Of a stretch of DNA of 27,218 nucleotides, positions 7,644 through 16,165 are shown in pieces; the first letter of the stretch is position 1, and every line of letters starts with the position of its first letter. The position numbers were made by a program, and so were the translations under genes. The notes beneath the pieces are model-generated. The model was not told where the DNA came from. It saw nothing but the letters and a program-made list of their open reading frames with translations, and searched no databases. This DNA is from JAIBJP01 sp036506175 (GTDB lineage Bacteria > Actinomycetota > Thermoleophilia > Gaiellales > Gaiellaceae), in the NCBI GenBank assembly GCA_036506175.1, contig DASXSE010000051.1:1-27218 (forward strand). The letters are read 5' to 3'.

Positions 7644-8605
7644 TGCGCGACGCCGGAGGCGAGGTCCGCGGCCTGCCTCGGGAGCTCGTCGTCGTCTGGG
7701 CGGTCTTCCTCGTCGTGGCGACGGAAATCCTCGTCACGTACACGCGTACTCCCCCGGAAAAGCTCTACCACGTCTCCGGCGAGGGCTTCTTCGCGGCGGC
7801 CGGGCGCGTTCTCGTCTTCACCAGCTTTCCACTGGCGCTCGTCGCTCTACCGCTGGTGCTGCTCCTGGTCGACAGGCTCCCGGGCCGTCTGGCGGAAGGG
7901 CTTGCCGTTGCCGGGCTTGCACTCAGCGCCGTTGTCTTCTGGCCGGGAGTCGTCGATCAGGCCGACCTCGACGCCAAGCCCGTAAACGTCCTGCCGGCGC
8001 TCGGTGTTGCGATTGCGGCCGTGATGACGATCGCCGTCGCTTCGAGAGGGGGCGTGGAGCGGTGGCAAGCGCGCCTGCGCAACGATTGGCTCCGCGTCGC
8101 GCTGGCCGCAGTGCCGGTACCGCTCGCCGTGCCGTGGTTCCTTGCCGATCTGGGCCTCTCGCTCAACGGCGTCCCCGTGCTCGGGTCTATCTGGCAGACC
8201 GGTGAGCTGCGCGTGCAGCCCGGGGTCGTTGGCCTGCATCCCGCCGTGCACCACGGCCATCACCACGGGATGGACGGCCTGCTGCTCGTGTGGACGTCAC
8301 TTCTCGTCTCCCGTACTCTCCCAGCCGTACGCGGGCGCATCGTCCGCCGCCTTGCCGCGGCGTTCCTCAGCTTGATGCTCGCCTACGGAATCGGGGAGAT
8401 CGCGAACGACTTCTGGGTCGAGCAAGTCGTGAAGCGGGGGTGGACAGACTGGGAGATTCCGGACGTCACCGTTCCCTCCATCAGCGTCGGCTGGCTACTG
8501 ATCGTGATCGGAGCAGCCGCGGTCTACCGGTTCTGGTTCTCCCGGGAGGACCGACCCGACGGCGAGGTGGCGTTATCCTCGCGAGCGGCGAACCCGCTGA
8601 CCTAG
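7643..8605 (+). CDS. Multi-pass membrane protein with His-rich motif, unknown function
   Basis: A 320-aa protein with about eight hydrophobic segments. Its most striking part is a loop with HPAVHHGHHHGMDG (residues 199-212): six histidines in ten positions, next to Met and Asp and immediately before a transmembrane helix. Other polar residues within or near membrane segments (E28, Y42-H43, D106, D109, E252, N255, D256) could complete a metal or heme site, but this is inference. Start: ATG at 7643 overlaps the previous stop, with GGAGG at 7633-7637 at ideal spacing; a GTG at 7640 is possible but too close to that site. I cannot assign a family. It probably forms a small operon with the upstream membrane gene. 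Confidence 0.8.
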   Translation: MRDAGGEVRGLPRELVVVWAVFLVVATEILVTYTRTPPEKLYHVSGEGFFAAAGRVLVFTSFPLALVALPLVLLLVDRLPGRLAEGLAVAGLALSAVVFWPGVVDQADLDAKPVNVLPALGVAIAAVMTIAVASRGGVERWQARLRNDWLRVALAAVPVPLAVPWFLADLGLSLNGVPVLGSIWQTGELRVQPGVVGLHPAVHHGHHHGMDGLLLVWTSLLVSRTLPAVRGRIVRRLAAAFLSLMLAYGIGEIANDFWVEQVVKRGWTDWEIPDVTVPSISVGWLLIVIGAAAVYRFWFSREDRPDGEVALSSRAANPLT

Positions 8606-8620
8606 GACGTAGGAGGACAC

Positions 8621-8905
8621 ATGCCGAAGTACCTGATGCTGTCCACCCTCAGCGAACAGGGGCTCCAGACCCTGCGAGCCAACCCGGACCGCGTACGCGA
8701 GGTCAACAAGGACGTGGAGGAGCTCGGCGTCAAGGTCCTCCACCAGTGGTTCCTCCTCGGCCCGCACGACTTCGTCAACATCGTTGAGGCCGCCGACGCC
8801 GCCGCGATCGCGAAGGTCTCGGTTGCACTGGGCGCGCGGGGCAGCGTCCACACCGAGTCGTACGAGATGCTCGAGGTGGACGAGCTCCTGAATCTGCTCG
8901 GCTAG
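8621..8905 (+). CDS. GYD-domain protein
   Basis: A 94-aa soluble protein resembling the GYD family (named for a conserved Gly-Tyr-Asp motif), small alpha-beta proteins of unknown biochemical role related in fold to dimeric ferredoxin-like domains. Visible family features are the opening MPKYLMLSTLSEQGLQTL, the charged helix NPDRVREVNKDVEELG, the central strand WFLLGPHDFVNIVEA (GPHDF at the GYD position, so the Tyr is replaced by His), and the AAIAKVSVALGARGSV helix-strand. It has an excellent ribosome binding site, AGGAGG at 8611-8616, 4 nt from the ATG. It follows the His-rich membrane gene after 15 nt. Confidence 0.85.
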   Translation: MPKYLMLSTLSEQGLQTLRANPDRVREVNKDVEELGVKVLHQWFLLGPHDFVNIVEAADAAAIAKVSVALGARGSVHTESYEMLEVDELLNLLG

Positions 8906-9127
8906 TTGAGAGAACCACCGCGGCTGCCTGATTGGCTGCGGGCCGAGGTGGCCGCGTGGCCGCAGGACGCCTTCGGAGCCCACCAGGCGCGGCTGCTCCT
9001 ACGAGACGGCACCGTCATCGCGCCGGTCGCCATCCTGCCGAGCGGCGACATCGTCGGCTGGGGCGAGGCCGGCGAGGTCGAGTTCGACGACGAAGACATA
9101 GTCGCAATCGAACGCGTAGACGAGTAA
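8906..9127 (+). CDS. Hypothetical 73-aa protein
   Basis: A short frame beginning with TTG directly after the stop of the GYD-domain gene. The protein has an amphipathic N-terminus with tryptophans (PDWLRAEVAAWPQD), a strand-like centre (LLLRDGTVIAPVAILPSGDIVGWG) and an acidic end (EFDDEDIVAIERVDE). Residue use is balanced and unlike the Arg-rich shadow frames, which supports coding. There is no clear Shine-Dalgarno sequence, so translation may depend on coupling to the upstream gene. It converges with psuG, with only 3 nt between the stops. I do not recognise a family. Confidence 0.6.
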   Translation: MREPPRLPDWLRAEVAAWPQDAFGAHQARLLLRDGTVIAPVAILPSGDIVGWGEAGEVEFDDEDIVAIERVDE

Positions 9128-9130
9128 CCG

Positions 9131-10030
9131 CTAGATCAGCTTCGAGTAGGCGACGGCCACTTCGGCCGCGAGCGCCGCGTTCTCCGCGATCAGCTTCTTG
9201 TTCAGATCGATCGTCCGTCCGCCGCTCTTCTCGTGGAGGTACGAGAGCACGAACGGCGTCACCGCCTGGCCGCGGATTCCGCGCTGCTTCGCCTCTGCGA
9301 GCCCTTCTTCGATGAGCGGCTCGACGTCGATGCTCTCGTCGGGCGGTCGTGTGAGGACGATTCCGGAGTGGCGTCCGAGCCGCCAGTGGAACTGCGCCAC
9401 TTGTGCGGCCTCCTCCGCGCTCTGCACGCGTTGGGAGACCGGCGGGCCGCCTCCGGCCCGGTAGAAGAGCGGGATCGCGTCGGTGCGCCATCCGAGCACA
9501 GGGATTCCGAGTGTCTCGAGGACCTCTGCGGTCGCGGGAACGTCGAGGATGGACTTGGCGCCCGAGGACACCACCAGCGCTTCCGTGCGCGCGAGCTCGC
9601 CCAGGTCGGCCGAGACGTCGAGGGTCTCGGCGAAGCCGCGGTGGACGCCGCCGATGCCGCCGGTGCCCATGAAGCCGATCCCCGCGGCGCGGCAGACCGC
9701 AAGCGTCGCGCCCACGGTCGTCGCCCCGAGCTCCTTCCGCATCGCGCAGGCGGCGAGGTCGCGCGGGCCGACCTTGCGCGCCTCCGGAGCGGACGCGAAA
9801 CGTTCGAGCTCCCCGTCCTCGAGCCCGACACAGATGCGGCCGTCGATGATGCCGACGGTCGCGGGGACCGCCCAGGCGACCCGCACGCGCCGCTCTGCGT
9901 CCGCCGCCACCTCCGCTCCGACGCCGCCCGGGAACCCATGAGCGACAAGGGTCGTCTCGAGGGCGACCACCGGCCGGCGCGACTCGAGCGCCGCGCGCAC
10001 CTCCGGATGGATCCGGAGAAGATCAGTCAC
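9131..10030 (-). CDS. psuG: Pseudouridine-5'-phosphate glycosidase
   Basis: Reversibly cleaves the C-C glycosidic bond of pseudouridine 5'-phosphate to uracil and ribose 5-phosphate, allowing reuse of pseudouridine from RNA turnover. The 299-aa protein matches the family over its length: ALETTLVAHGFP (23-34, with the expected catalytic Glu at 25), GTTVGATLA-like ATTVGATLAVC, GTGGIGGVHRG (122-132), VSADLGEL, and SSGAKSILD (155-163) with the Schiff-base lysine at 159. It ends with the DLNKKLIAENAALAAEVA signature. The frame remains open upstream to 10468, but that part is an Arg-rich shadow of the kinase gene. The GTG at 10030 gives the conserved N-terminus and overlaps the kinase stop by 4 nt (GTGA). 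Confidence 0.95.
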   Translation of the reverse strand: MTDLLRIHPEVRAALESRRPVVALETTLVAHGFPGGVGAEVAADAERRVRVAWAVPATVGIIDGRICVGLEDGELERFASAPEARKVGPRDLAACAMRKELGATTVGATLAVCRAAGIGFMGTGGIGGVHRGFAETLDVSADLGELARTEALVVSSGAKSILDVPATAEVLETLGIPVLGWRTDAIPLFYRAGGGPPVSQRVQSAEEAAQVAQFHWRLGRHSGIVLTRPPDESIDVEPLIEEGLAEAKQRGIRGQAVTPFVLSYLHEKSGGRTIDLNKKLIAENAALAAEVAVAYSKLI

Positions 10031-10836
10031 GGCATGGCGCCCATCGTCGAGACGCAGCGAGCGGCGGCGCTGAGCGCGAGCTCGGGCCCGCCGAGGAGAA
10101 AACCGGCGGCGAACGCGTCGCCCGCGCCGGTCGAATCCACGACCCCGGCGGGCTCGGCCGGGTATTCCTGCTCGGAGCCGCCGGTTCGCACCGCGCATCC
10201 GCGTGAGCCGCGTTTGACGACGAAAGTCGGTACCCCGAGCTCGCCGACAAGCGCCGCCTCCTCCTCGTTCGCAAAGACGACGTCCGGTCTCAGCTCCGCG
10301 ACGGTCGCGCGAACGGAGTCGACACCTGCGGCCTCGACTGCCGCGGTTGAGGAGAGATCGAGGCTGATTCGCGGTGCGAGTGCGGCCGCCGACATCGCGG
10401 CCCCCCGGATCGGAGTCGTCACCAGGCTGTAGACAGGCAGATGCAGTCGCTCGCAATCGGCGAACCACCCTTCGTCGACCTCGGTCGCGCCCAGCTCGAC
10501 CGCGACGCCGCGGTCGCTCAGCATCGTCCGCTTCCCGTCCGGGGTCGCGATGGAGACGACTGTGCCCGTTCCGGACTCGACCAAGGGGCCGACGATGTCA
10601 ACGGCCCGCCGCGCCATTTCCCCGGCCACGAGCGAGCCGGCGGGATCCCGGGCGCGCTTGCCGATGAAACGTGCCTCTCCGCCGAGGGCTGCCACCCAGG
10701 CAGCCACGTTCGCCGCCTGCCCGCCCGCTCCCACCTTCGTGCGCCCATAGGTGTCCGTATTTTCCGCGATCGGCCCTTCCAGGCGGACGACGACGTCGAG
10801 GAGAAGATCGCCCAGCGTGCAGATCACGCGTGGCAC
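10027..10836 (-). CDS. psuK: PfkB-family sugar kinase, probable pseudouridine kinase
   Basis: A 269-aa ribokinase-fold kinase with the two PfkB signatures: the substrate-side motif GAGGQAANVAAWVAALGG (from residue 36) and the ATP/anion-hole motif DSTGAGDAFAAGF (234-246) with catalytic base Asp 240. PfkB proteins phosphorylate ribose, adenosine, fructose and others, so sequence alone does not fix the substrate. The 4-nt overlap with psuG supports pseudouridine phosphorylation, the step before PsuG. The GTG at 10836 is taken as start; an in-frame GTG at 10827 would also give a sensible VICTLGD opening. A small + strand frame starts only 9 nt away in the opposite direction. Confidence 0.88.
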   Translation of the reverse strand: MPRVICTLGDLLLDVVVRLEGPIAENTDTYGRTKVGAGGQAANVAAWVAALGGEARFIGKRARDPAGSLVAGEMARRAVDIVGPLVESGTGTVVSIATPDGKRTMLSDRGVAVELGATEVDEGWFADCERLHLPVYSLVTTPIRGAAMSAAALAPRISLDLSSTAAVEAAGVDSVRATVAELRPDVVFANEEEAALVGELGVPTFVVKRGSRGCAVRTGGSEQEYPAEPAGVVDSTGAGDAFAAGFLLGGPELALSAAARCVSTMGAMP

Positions 10837-10845
10837 TCTTACAGC

Positions 10846-11055
10846 GTGCAGACCGAGCGCGGGCGACGGATTCGCTCATTCCTCATCGGTGGCCTCGTGG
10901 GGAGCCTCGCCGGCGTGGCCGCCGCCGGACGCGTGCGGATGAAGCCGCGCCCGCCACGGAAGCGGACGACCCCTGCTGGGCTCGCCGCGTTCGAGCAGGC
11001 CCCCTGCTACCAGGAGGTCGTCGAGCTTGAAGCCCGCAGCGAGGAAAGTAACTAG
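10846..11055 (+). CDS. Putative small membrane-anchored protein
   Basis: A 69-aa frame starting with GTG. It has a basic N-terminus (QTERGRRIRS), one short Gly/Ala-rich hydrophobic segment (FLIGGLVGSLAGVAAAG, about 12-28) and a basic then acidic soluble tail that includes Cys 53. This is the layout of small single-pass or YtxH-like envelope proteins. It fills the gap between two divergent/convergent genes exactly and ends 4 nt inside the cyclase stop region. No good Shine-Dalgarno sequence is visible, and the frame extends upstream antisense to psuK, so the start is a guess. It may not be a real gene. Confidence 0.45.
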   Translation: MQTERGRRIRSFLIGGLVGSLAGVAAAGRVRMKPRPPRKRTTPAGLAAFEQAPCYQEVVELEARSEESN

Positions 11056-14000
11056 CCCAGCAGCGCGCGGGTTTGCTCCGCGTGCCAATCGAGCTTCAAG
11101 GCCTCGAAGCGCTCCACAGCCTGGGCGACGAGCGATTCGTCCCCGCGGGCCGCTCCGAGCGCACGTAGCGCGAATGGCTCGAGGAAGGTGCCCGGCTGAA
11201 GAAACGGGGGTGCTTCGTCTTCGGCCCGGCTGCGATCCCGCAACGCGGCGATGGCGTCGAAGCGCGCAGCAAATGCCTGAAGGTCGAAGGCAATTCGATG
11301 AGAAGGGCCGCGTTCGAGGAGGCGTTCGAGCGCCTTTCGATCGTGGCGCGCGAGCGCGAGGCGGATCCAGGCGGCCTCGAGGGCGTACTCGTGTCCTTCG
11401 AGACCGATGTTCTCGGCGGCATTCTCAAGCCCTCGCGCCGCGTCCTCGTCACCGCGCTGGGCGCGTGCCGCCGCATAGACGAGGAGGCAGCGCGCGTTGC
11501 GAACGCACGGCGTATCTCGATTGGCGTCGACGGCCGCCTCGATCTCGTCCCCGAGCGCAAGGATCGCATCCCAGTTTCCCGCCAGCTCTTCCGTCTCCAT
11601 CAGGAGCGCGACGCTGTGCATTCGATGGTGAGAGGAGAGGTGCCGAGTCAGGTCGGCATGCTCGTCGGCGAGCCGGCGAGCCTCGCGGAAACGGCCGAGG
11701 GCGATCGACGGGGGAATTGCCGCCTCGCGCATCTCCACCATGTGATCAGGGTCGCTGATCTGCCCTTCCAGGTCGAAGCGGCGTTGCGCCCACGTGAGCG
11801 CCTCGGAGAAGTTCGTCGCCTGGAAGGCAGCCACGGCGCGAGCCTGCCACGCCCATGAGCGCAGCTCAGGGTCATCCAGCTTGTCCGCGAGCGCGCTCGC
11901 ATCCCGCGCGTGCTCCGCGAGCTCCGAATGCGCGTTCGCCTGTGCGATGACCGCCCGTGCGCGCTCCGGCGTGTCCTCTTGGGCCAACGCCAGCGCCTGC
12001 TCGATCCAGTAGTCAACCGTCTGCGGATCGGGATGCTGCTTCCACATCCCGGCTCGGATCCCCGTTTGGAAGGCGAGGTCGCTGAACGCCTTGGCCCTAA
12101 TCGAGGGGTCGTCTGTGAGCTCGAGCGCCTGCTGCATCGCTGTCCAGAAACCCTCCCCGTCGTATTCGAGCGCGCTCGCGTTTCCGATCGCGAGCCAGAT
12201 CGCTGCAGCGGTCTCCGCCGAGGTGGTCAGTTCCAGCGCCCTTTGCAACAGGGCTAGAGAGTCGTCGACCTCGTAGCGGTCGAGCGCGAGCTTCGCCGCC
12301 CGCCTCAGCCACCGGACCGCGCTCTCGCGGACGTGTTCGAGCTCGGTTTCGGCGCCGGCCCAGGCAAGGTCGGCATCCTCCGGACGCGCCGCCTCCGTGT
12401 AGTGGTGGGCGAGGAGCGCGGCCCACTCGTCGCGGCCTTCGCCGACTCGCTCCAGCCAAGCGGCGAAGGCTGCATGGAGCCGAGCCCGGCGGGCCTTCGG
12501 GAGGCTCGCGTACGAAACCTCCCTCGTCAGCGCGTGCTTGAAGGCGAACTCCCGCTCGCCCGCGAGCGAGGAGCCTGACCGCCTGCGGACGAAATCACGC
12601 TCCTCGAGCGCATCGAAGTTCGGCTCGACCCCTCCGAGGAGAGCGCGGACCGGGCCGGGCCAGAAAACGCGTCCGATCACCGCCGCCGCCTGGAGCGCGT
12701 CCTTGTCCACCTCACCGAGGAGGTCGATGCGCGCGGCGACGACCGCTTGTACCGAATCCGGCACCACGTAACCGGTGGGAAGCTCGCTCGCGCTCCAGCT
12801 GCCGTTCTCACGCTGGAGGACGCCAGCGTCGATGAGGCTCCCGACCAGCTCCTCGAGGAAGAACGGATTTCCTTCCGCTCGCGAGACGACGACGTCGCGA
12901 ACCGGCTCGGGGAGGTCGGCGGCCAAGAGCTCGTCGAGGAGTTCCGTCGAATCGTCGGCGGAAAGCGGCTCGAGCCCGAGATTCGTCATGTTTCGGCGCC
13001 CACCGCCCCACGACGGGCGGCGGTCGAGTAGCTCGAGTCGGGAAGTGGCGAGCAGGAGCAAGGGACCTTCGACCTCGCGCAGCACCAGCTCGAGCAGATC
13101 CAGAAGGGGTTCTTCCGCCCAGTGGAGGTCCTCGACCAGGAGGACGACCGGACGCTCCGCAGCCAGCTCGGTGAGAAAGCCGACCGCCGCCTCGTGCAAG
13201 CGATCGTGCGCGGCGCGCGGATGGAGGTCCCCGCCGACGTCGAGCCCGAGGGCGAGTCCGAGGATCTCGTGGTCGCCAAGCTTTGGAAGCGCCGCTTCTG
13301 CCGGATCGCTTTCCAGCAGCCCGAGCTGCTCCTTGATGATCTCGCCGAGCGCCCAGTACGTGATTCCGTGCCCGTAAGGCAGGCAGCGCCCCGTTCGCCG
13401 CAGGGGCTCCGGCGATTCCGCTCCGAGCCGCTCCCAGAGCTCGCGAATCAAGCGTGTCTTGCCGACACCGGGGTCGCCTATCACCGTGACGAGATGCGGG
13501 CGGCCCTCGGCGACGACGCGCTTGTACGTCGCCTGCAGCAGCTCGAGCTCTCCCTCGCGTCCGACGAAAGCGCGCTTGAGGCCGCCCACACCGCGCGGGC
13601 GCATGAGACTCAGGGCGCGCACGAGCCTGCGCGCCTTGACGCCGCCGCTCTTCCCTTTCGCCTCGACGAGCGCAGGCTCGTCGAACTCGAAGGCGCCGCG
13701 CACTGCGGCCGCCGTCCGCTCCCCGACGAGGATCTCGCCGGCGCCGGCCGCCTGCTCGAGGCGAGCGGCGACGTTCACGGGATCGCCGGAGACGAAGGAG
13801 CTGCCCTCGCGTGAGCGGCCGACGACGACCTCGCCCGTGTTCACGCCGATCCGCAGTTGGAGGCCATCACCGAACAGCTCGCGCACCCGCCGCTGCATCG
13901 CGAGTGCGGAGTGCAGAGCTCGTTCGGCGTGATCCTCGAGCGCGGACGGCGCTCCGAATGCGGCCATTACTGCATCGCCCGCGAACTTCTCCACGGTGCC

Positions 14001-14165
14001 TCCCGACTGCTCGATCTCAGCGCCCATGGCGTCGTAGAAGCGGTCGAGCGTCACCCGCACGCGTTCGGGATCTTCGTCGCTCGCGAGCTGGGTCGAGCCG
14101 ACGAGATCGGCGAAGAGGATCGTTGCGATCTTGCGCTCGTCGCTCGCCGGTGTGCCCGCGAACAT
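11052..14165 (-). CDS. Class III nucleotidyl cyclase fused to AAA ATPase and TPR-like repeats
   Basis: A 1037-aa multidomain signalling protein. Residues about 10-185 are a class III adenylate/guanylate cyclase domain with both metal aspartates (D20 in ILFADLVGST, D64 in GDAVMAAFG), the purine-contacting Lys 60, and transition-state Asn 131 and Arg 135 (NVAARLE). The second purine-selecting position, usually Asp or Thr, is Phe 124. Residues about 198-480 form an AAA/NB-ARC-like ATPase (Walker A GDPGVGKT 230-237, Walker B VVLLVEDLHW 340-349). The C-terminal 500 residues are helical, Ala/Leu/Glu-rich and TPR-like. This architecture (cyclase-AAA-TPR) is frequent in actinobacteria and thought to couple ligand binding to signalling. 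There is no DNA-binding domain at the C-terminus. It lies 20 nt downstream of the glycosyltransferase gene. Confidence 0.93.
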   Translation of the reverse strand: MFAGTPASDERKIATILFADLVGSTQLASDEDPERVRVTLDRFYDAMGAEIEQSGGTVEKFAGDAVMAAFGAPSALEDHAERALHSALAMQRRVRELFGDGLQLRIGVNTGEVVVGRSREGSSFVSGDPVNVAARLEQAAGAGEILVGERTAAAVRGAFEFDEPALVEAKGKSGGVKARRLVRALSLMRPRGVGGLKRAFVGREGELELLQATYKRVVAEGRPHLVTVIGDPGVGKTRLIRELWERLGAESPEPLRRTGRCLPYGHGITYWALGEIIKEQLGLLESDPAEAALPKLGDHEILGLALGLDVGGDLHPRAAHDRLHEAAVGFLTELAAERPVVLLVEDLHWAEEPLLDLLELVLREVEGPLLLLATSRLELLDRRPSWGGGRRNMTNLGLEPLSADDSTELLDELLAADLPEPVRDVVVSRAEGNPFFLEELVGSLIDAGVLQRENGSWSASELPTGYVVPDSVQAVVAARIDLLGEVDKDALQAAAVIGRVFWPGPVRALLGGVEPNFDALEERDFVRRRSGSSLAGEREFAFKHALTREVSYASLPKARRARLHAAFAAWLERVGEGRDEWAALLAHHYTEAARPEDADLAWAGAETELEHVRESAVRWLRRAAKLALDRYEVDDSLALLQRALELTTSAETAAAIWLAIGNASALEYDGEGFWTAMQQALELTDDPSIRAKAFSDLAFQTGIRAGMWKQHPDPQTVDYWIEQALALAQEDTPERARAVIAQANAHSELAEHARDASALADKLDDPELRSWAWQARAVAAFQATNFSEALTWAQRRFDLEGQISDPDHMVEMREAAIPPSIALGRFREARRLADEHADLTRHLSSHHRMHSVALLMETEELAGNWDAILALGDEIEAAVDANRDTPCVRNARCLLVYAAARAQRGDEDAARGLENAAENIGLEGHEYALEAAWIRLALARHDRKALERLLERGPSHRIAFDLQAFAARFDAIAALRDRSRAEDEAPPFLQPGTFLEPFALRALGAARGDESLVAQAVERFEALKLDWHAEQTRALLG

Positions 14166-14185
14166 GTTGTGATTCTGACGCAGCG

Positions 14186-15847
14186 CTAGCGGCTGTTCTG
14201 CAATCTGGCGAGCGCGGTGACAGCGGTCTGGTGGTTCAGGCCGGCGTCCCCGATGCCCAGGATCTCGCCGTTGAACTCGACCACGGCTGTGTCGCGCAGG
14301 AAAACCTCCGGAGTCCGGGTGGGCTCTTTCGTCCAGATGACGAGGAACGGGCCGAAGGCACGCGCCTCGAACTGGGGCCCGGGCGTCCTGAGCGGGATCG
14401 TGAACCGCTGCTTCGAGATGTCGAGCTGGTCGGTCGCGTCGAAGACCCAGACGCCCCGTCCCAACGGCTTCGGGATCTCACCGAGCGTGTCCAGCGCCAG
14501 CTTCGGGTCGGCGCGCTGGACGATGTAGCGCCCGAACGGCGCCCCCTTCTCGAATGCGTCCAGGTAGAGCGGCTCGTAGCCGAAGAGAACGTCGTCGGGC
14601 CGGCCGGTGGCCGCCAGCCACGCGGCCGCGGCGGCCCGCGCGTCCTTGCGCGACACGGGCTCGCCGGCGTACATCCACGGCGTCCTGCTCCACCCCCACG
14701 CGATCTCGGCGGAGAGGATGACTCCAAGACTGAGCGCGACCACGGTCGGCCATCTCGGTCCGGCGAGGGCGGCCAGGCGGAGAAGGCCGGCGGCGACCAG
14801 CATCGTGAAGAAGGGCAGCGCGAAGATGAGGTGCCGGCTCTCGAGCGACAGGCTGCTCCCGGACCGCGTCAGGAGAAACGCGATCGTGGGCACGAGGACG
14901 ACTGTGGCCGCCAGGAAGGCGGCCGGCGCGCGTGTGCGCACCAGCGTCCACATGCCGATCGCAGCCAGGGCGATGGCGAGAGCGACGGCGACGTCCCAGC
15001 CTGCCGTGAAGTCGCCCGCGACCCGCACGAGATATGTGAGGACGTCCACGGGCGAGCCGAGTTTCGAGCCGCTGTTTCCGGTGACGCCGACGTCGAACCG
15101 GTTGGCGAGCACGCGGTAGACGAGCCACAGCGGCAAGGCCAGCAGAGTGACCGCGGCGAAGGAGACGATCGCCGGCCGAAGGGAGAAACGTTCGCGGTAC
15201 CAGCGTCCGGCGACGAAGATCGCTCCGATGCCGAGGACGAAAGCGCCATACGGCTGCGTTGCGATCGCGGCCAGCGTGGCGAGCCCCCACGTGACCCACG
15301 GCCAGACGGATCGCTGTCCGAGGGCGCGCAGCAGGAGCAGGAAGGAGAGCGCGCTCGTGAACAGGAAGAGGCTGTACATCCGCGCGTAGATGCCGTGGTA
15401 GATCACCATCCAGCTCGCGGCCGCGATGGCGGTCGCAAGGAGTGCAGTGCGAGCGTCCGTCAGGCGCCGGACGAGCGCGGCCATGACGGGGATGCTCGCC
15501 AGTGCGAAGACGACCGAGATGAGACGAAGACCGAGGATGCCCGGCCACACCGCGTTGACTGCGTGGGCGAGCAGGAAGTGGAGCGGCGCGCCCCCGCGCT
15601 CCTCGAAGACGGTCGAGAAGAGCTCGTGGAGCGGCTGGCGGCTGATGAAGAAGACGAGCGTCTCGTCCTCGTGCGGAGGCCAGTGGATCGCTCGGACAAG
15701 GAGGAAGACGGTGAGCGCGCCGGTGATCGCGGCGACGCCGAGGCGATAGGTGTCGGAAACCGCCCAGGCGAGCGCCCGGCGGCCCGCGGATTCGTCTGGC
15801 ACTCCTTTGGCTGGAGTGCCGGGAACGGCCGTGCTCCTTGCTAGCAT
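14186..15847 (-). CDS. GT-C fold membrane glycosyltransferase, PMT/ArnT-like
   Basis: A 553-aa polytopic membrane protein with roughly ten or more hydrophobic segments. The first periplasmic loop after TM1 has the acidic motif HEDET (59-63) followed by HELFSTVFEERGGAPLHFLLAH. This is the layout of lipid-phosphate-sugar-dependent transferases of the protein mannosyltransferase/ArnT type, where the acidic residues act in catalysis. A soluble C-terminal domain (about 400-553) follows the last helix. Donor and acceptor cannot be told; glycosylation of an envelope lipid or exported protein is likely. The ATG at 15847 is preferred; a TTG at 15859 would add four residues. It is upstream of the cyclase gene on the same strand, and divergent from the FmdB-like gene with 28 nt between starts. 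Confidence 0.85.
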   Translation of the reverse strand: MLARSTAVPGTPAKGVPDESAGRRALAWAVSDTYRLGVAAITGALTVFLLVRAIHWPPHEDETLVFFISRQPLHELFSTVFEERGGAPLHFLLAHAVNAVWPGILGLRLISVVFALASIPVMAALVRRLTDARTALLATAIAAASWMVIYHGIYARMYSLFLFTSALSFLLLLRALGQRSVWPWVTWGLATLAAIATQPYGAFVLGIGAIFVAGRWYRERFSLRPAIVSFAAVTLLALPLWLVYRVLANRFDVGVTGNSGSKLGSPVDVLTYLVRVAGDFTAGWDVAVALAIALAAIGMWTLVRTRAPAAFLAATVVLVPTIAFLLTRSGSSLSLESRHLIFALPFFTMLVAAGLLRLAALAGPRWPTVVALSLGVILSAEIAWGWSRTPWMYAGEPVSRKDARAAAAAWLAATGRPDDVLFGYEPLYLDAFEKGAPFGRYIVQRADPKLALDTLGEIPKPLGRGVWVFDATDQLDISKQRFTIPLRTPGPQFEARAFGPFLVIWTKEPTRTPEVFLRDTAVVEFNGEILGIGDAGLNHQTAVTALARLQNSR

Positions 15848-15875
15848 TTCTCGCCGCAAAGCGGGCCTTTCTCGG

Positions 15876-16160
15876 ATGCCTATCTATGAGTACCGTTGCC
15901 CGAACGGTCACACGTTCGAGCTTTTCCAGCGGATGAGCGATCCGCCGCCGTCAGAGTGCCAGATCTGCGGAGCGGCACCCGTCGAGAAGGTTCTCTACCC
16001 GGCGGCGATCCACTTCAAAGGCTCGGGCTTCTACAGCACGGATTACGGCCGCGGAGGGCGCAAGAAGGACGCCTCGCGCGATGGCGACCAACCTGAGAAG
16101 AAGAAGGACGAGAAGACCGACAAGAAGGCTTCCGAGCCGAAGAAGGCCGCCGAAGCCTAA
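15876..16160 (+). CDS. FmdB-like zinc ribbon protein
   Basis: A 94-aa protein beginning MPIYEYRCPNGHTFE, the hallmark of the FmdB/CxxC_CxxC_SSSS regulatory family. The zinc ribbon would use C8, H12, C28 and C31, so the first knuckle is CxxxH instead of the more common CxxC. The core ends with KVLYPAAIHFKGSGFYSTDYG, also typical. A 35-residue highly charged Lys/Glu/Asp tail follows. The frame is open upstream to 15750, but that part is antisense to the glycosyltransferase and is rejected. Function is not well defined for the family (putative regulators). It converges with the LCP-family gene (5 nt between stops). Confidence 0.92.
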   Translation: MPIYEYRCPNGHTFELFQRMSDPPPSECQICGAAPVEKVLYPAAIHFKGSGFYSTDYGRGGRKKDASRDGDQPEKKKDEKTDKKASEPKKAAEA

Positions 16161-16165
16161 GACGG

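Noticed and set aside
10031..10468. 146-codon N-terminal extension of psuG
   Set aside because: Arg-rich and antisense-like in composition, out of frame with the overlapping psuK coding sequence.
13811..15844. 677-codon + strand frame across the cyclase start and the glycosyltransferase
   Set aside because: Arg/Glu/Asp-rich shadow with no motifs; both - strand proteins are coherent and membrane/catalytic motifs lie in their frames.
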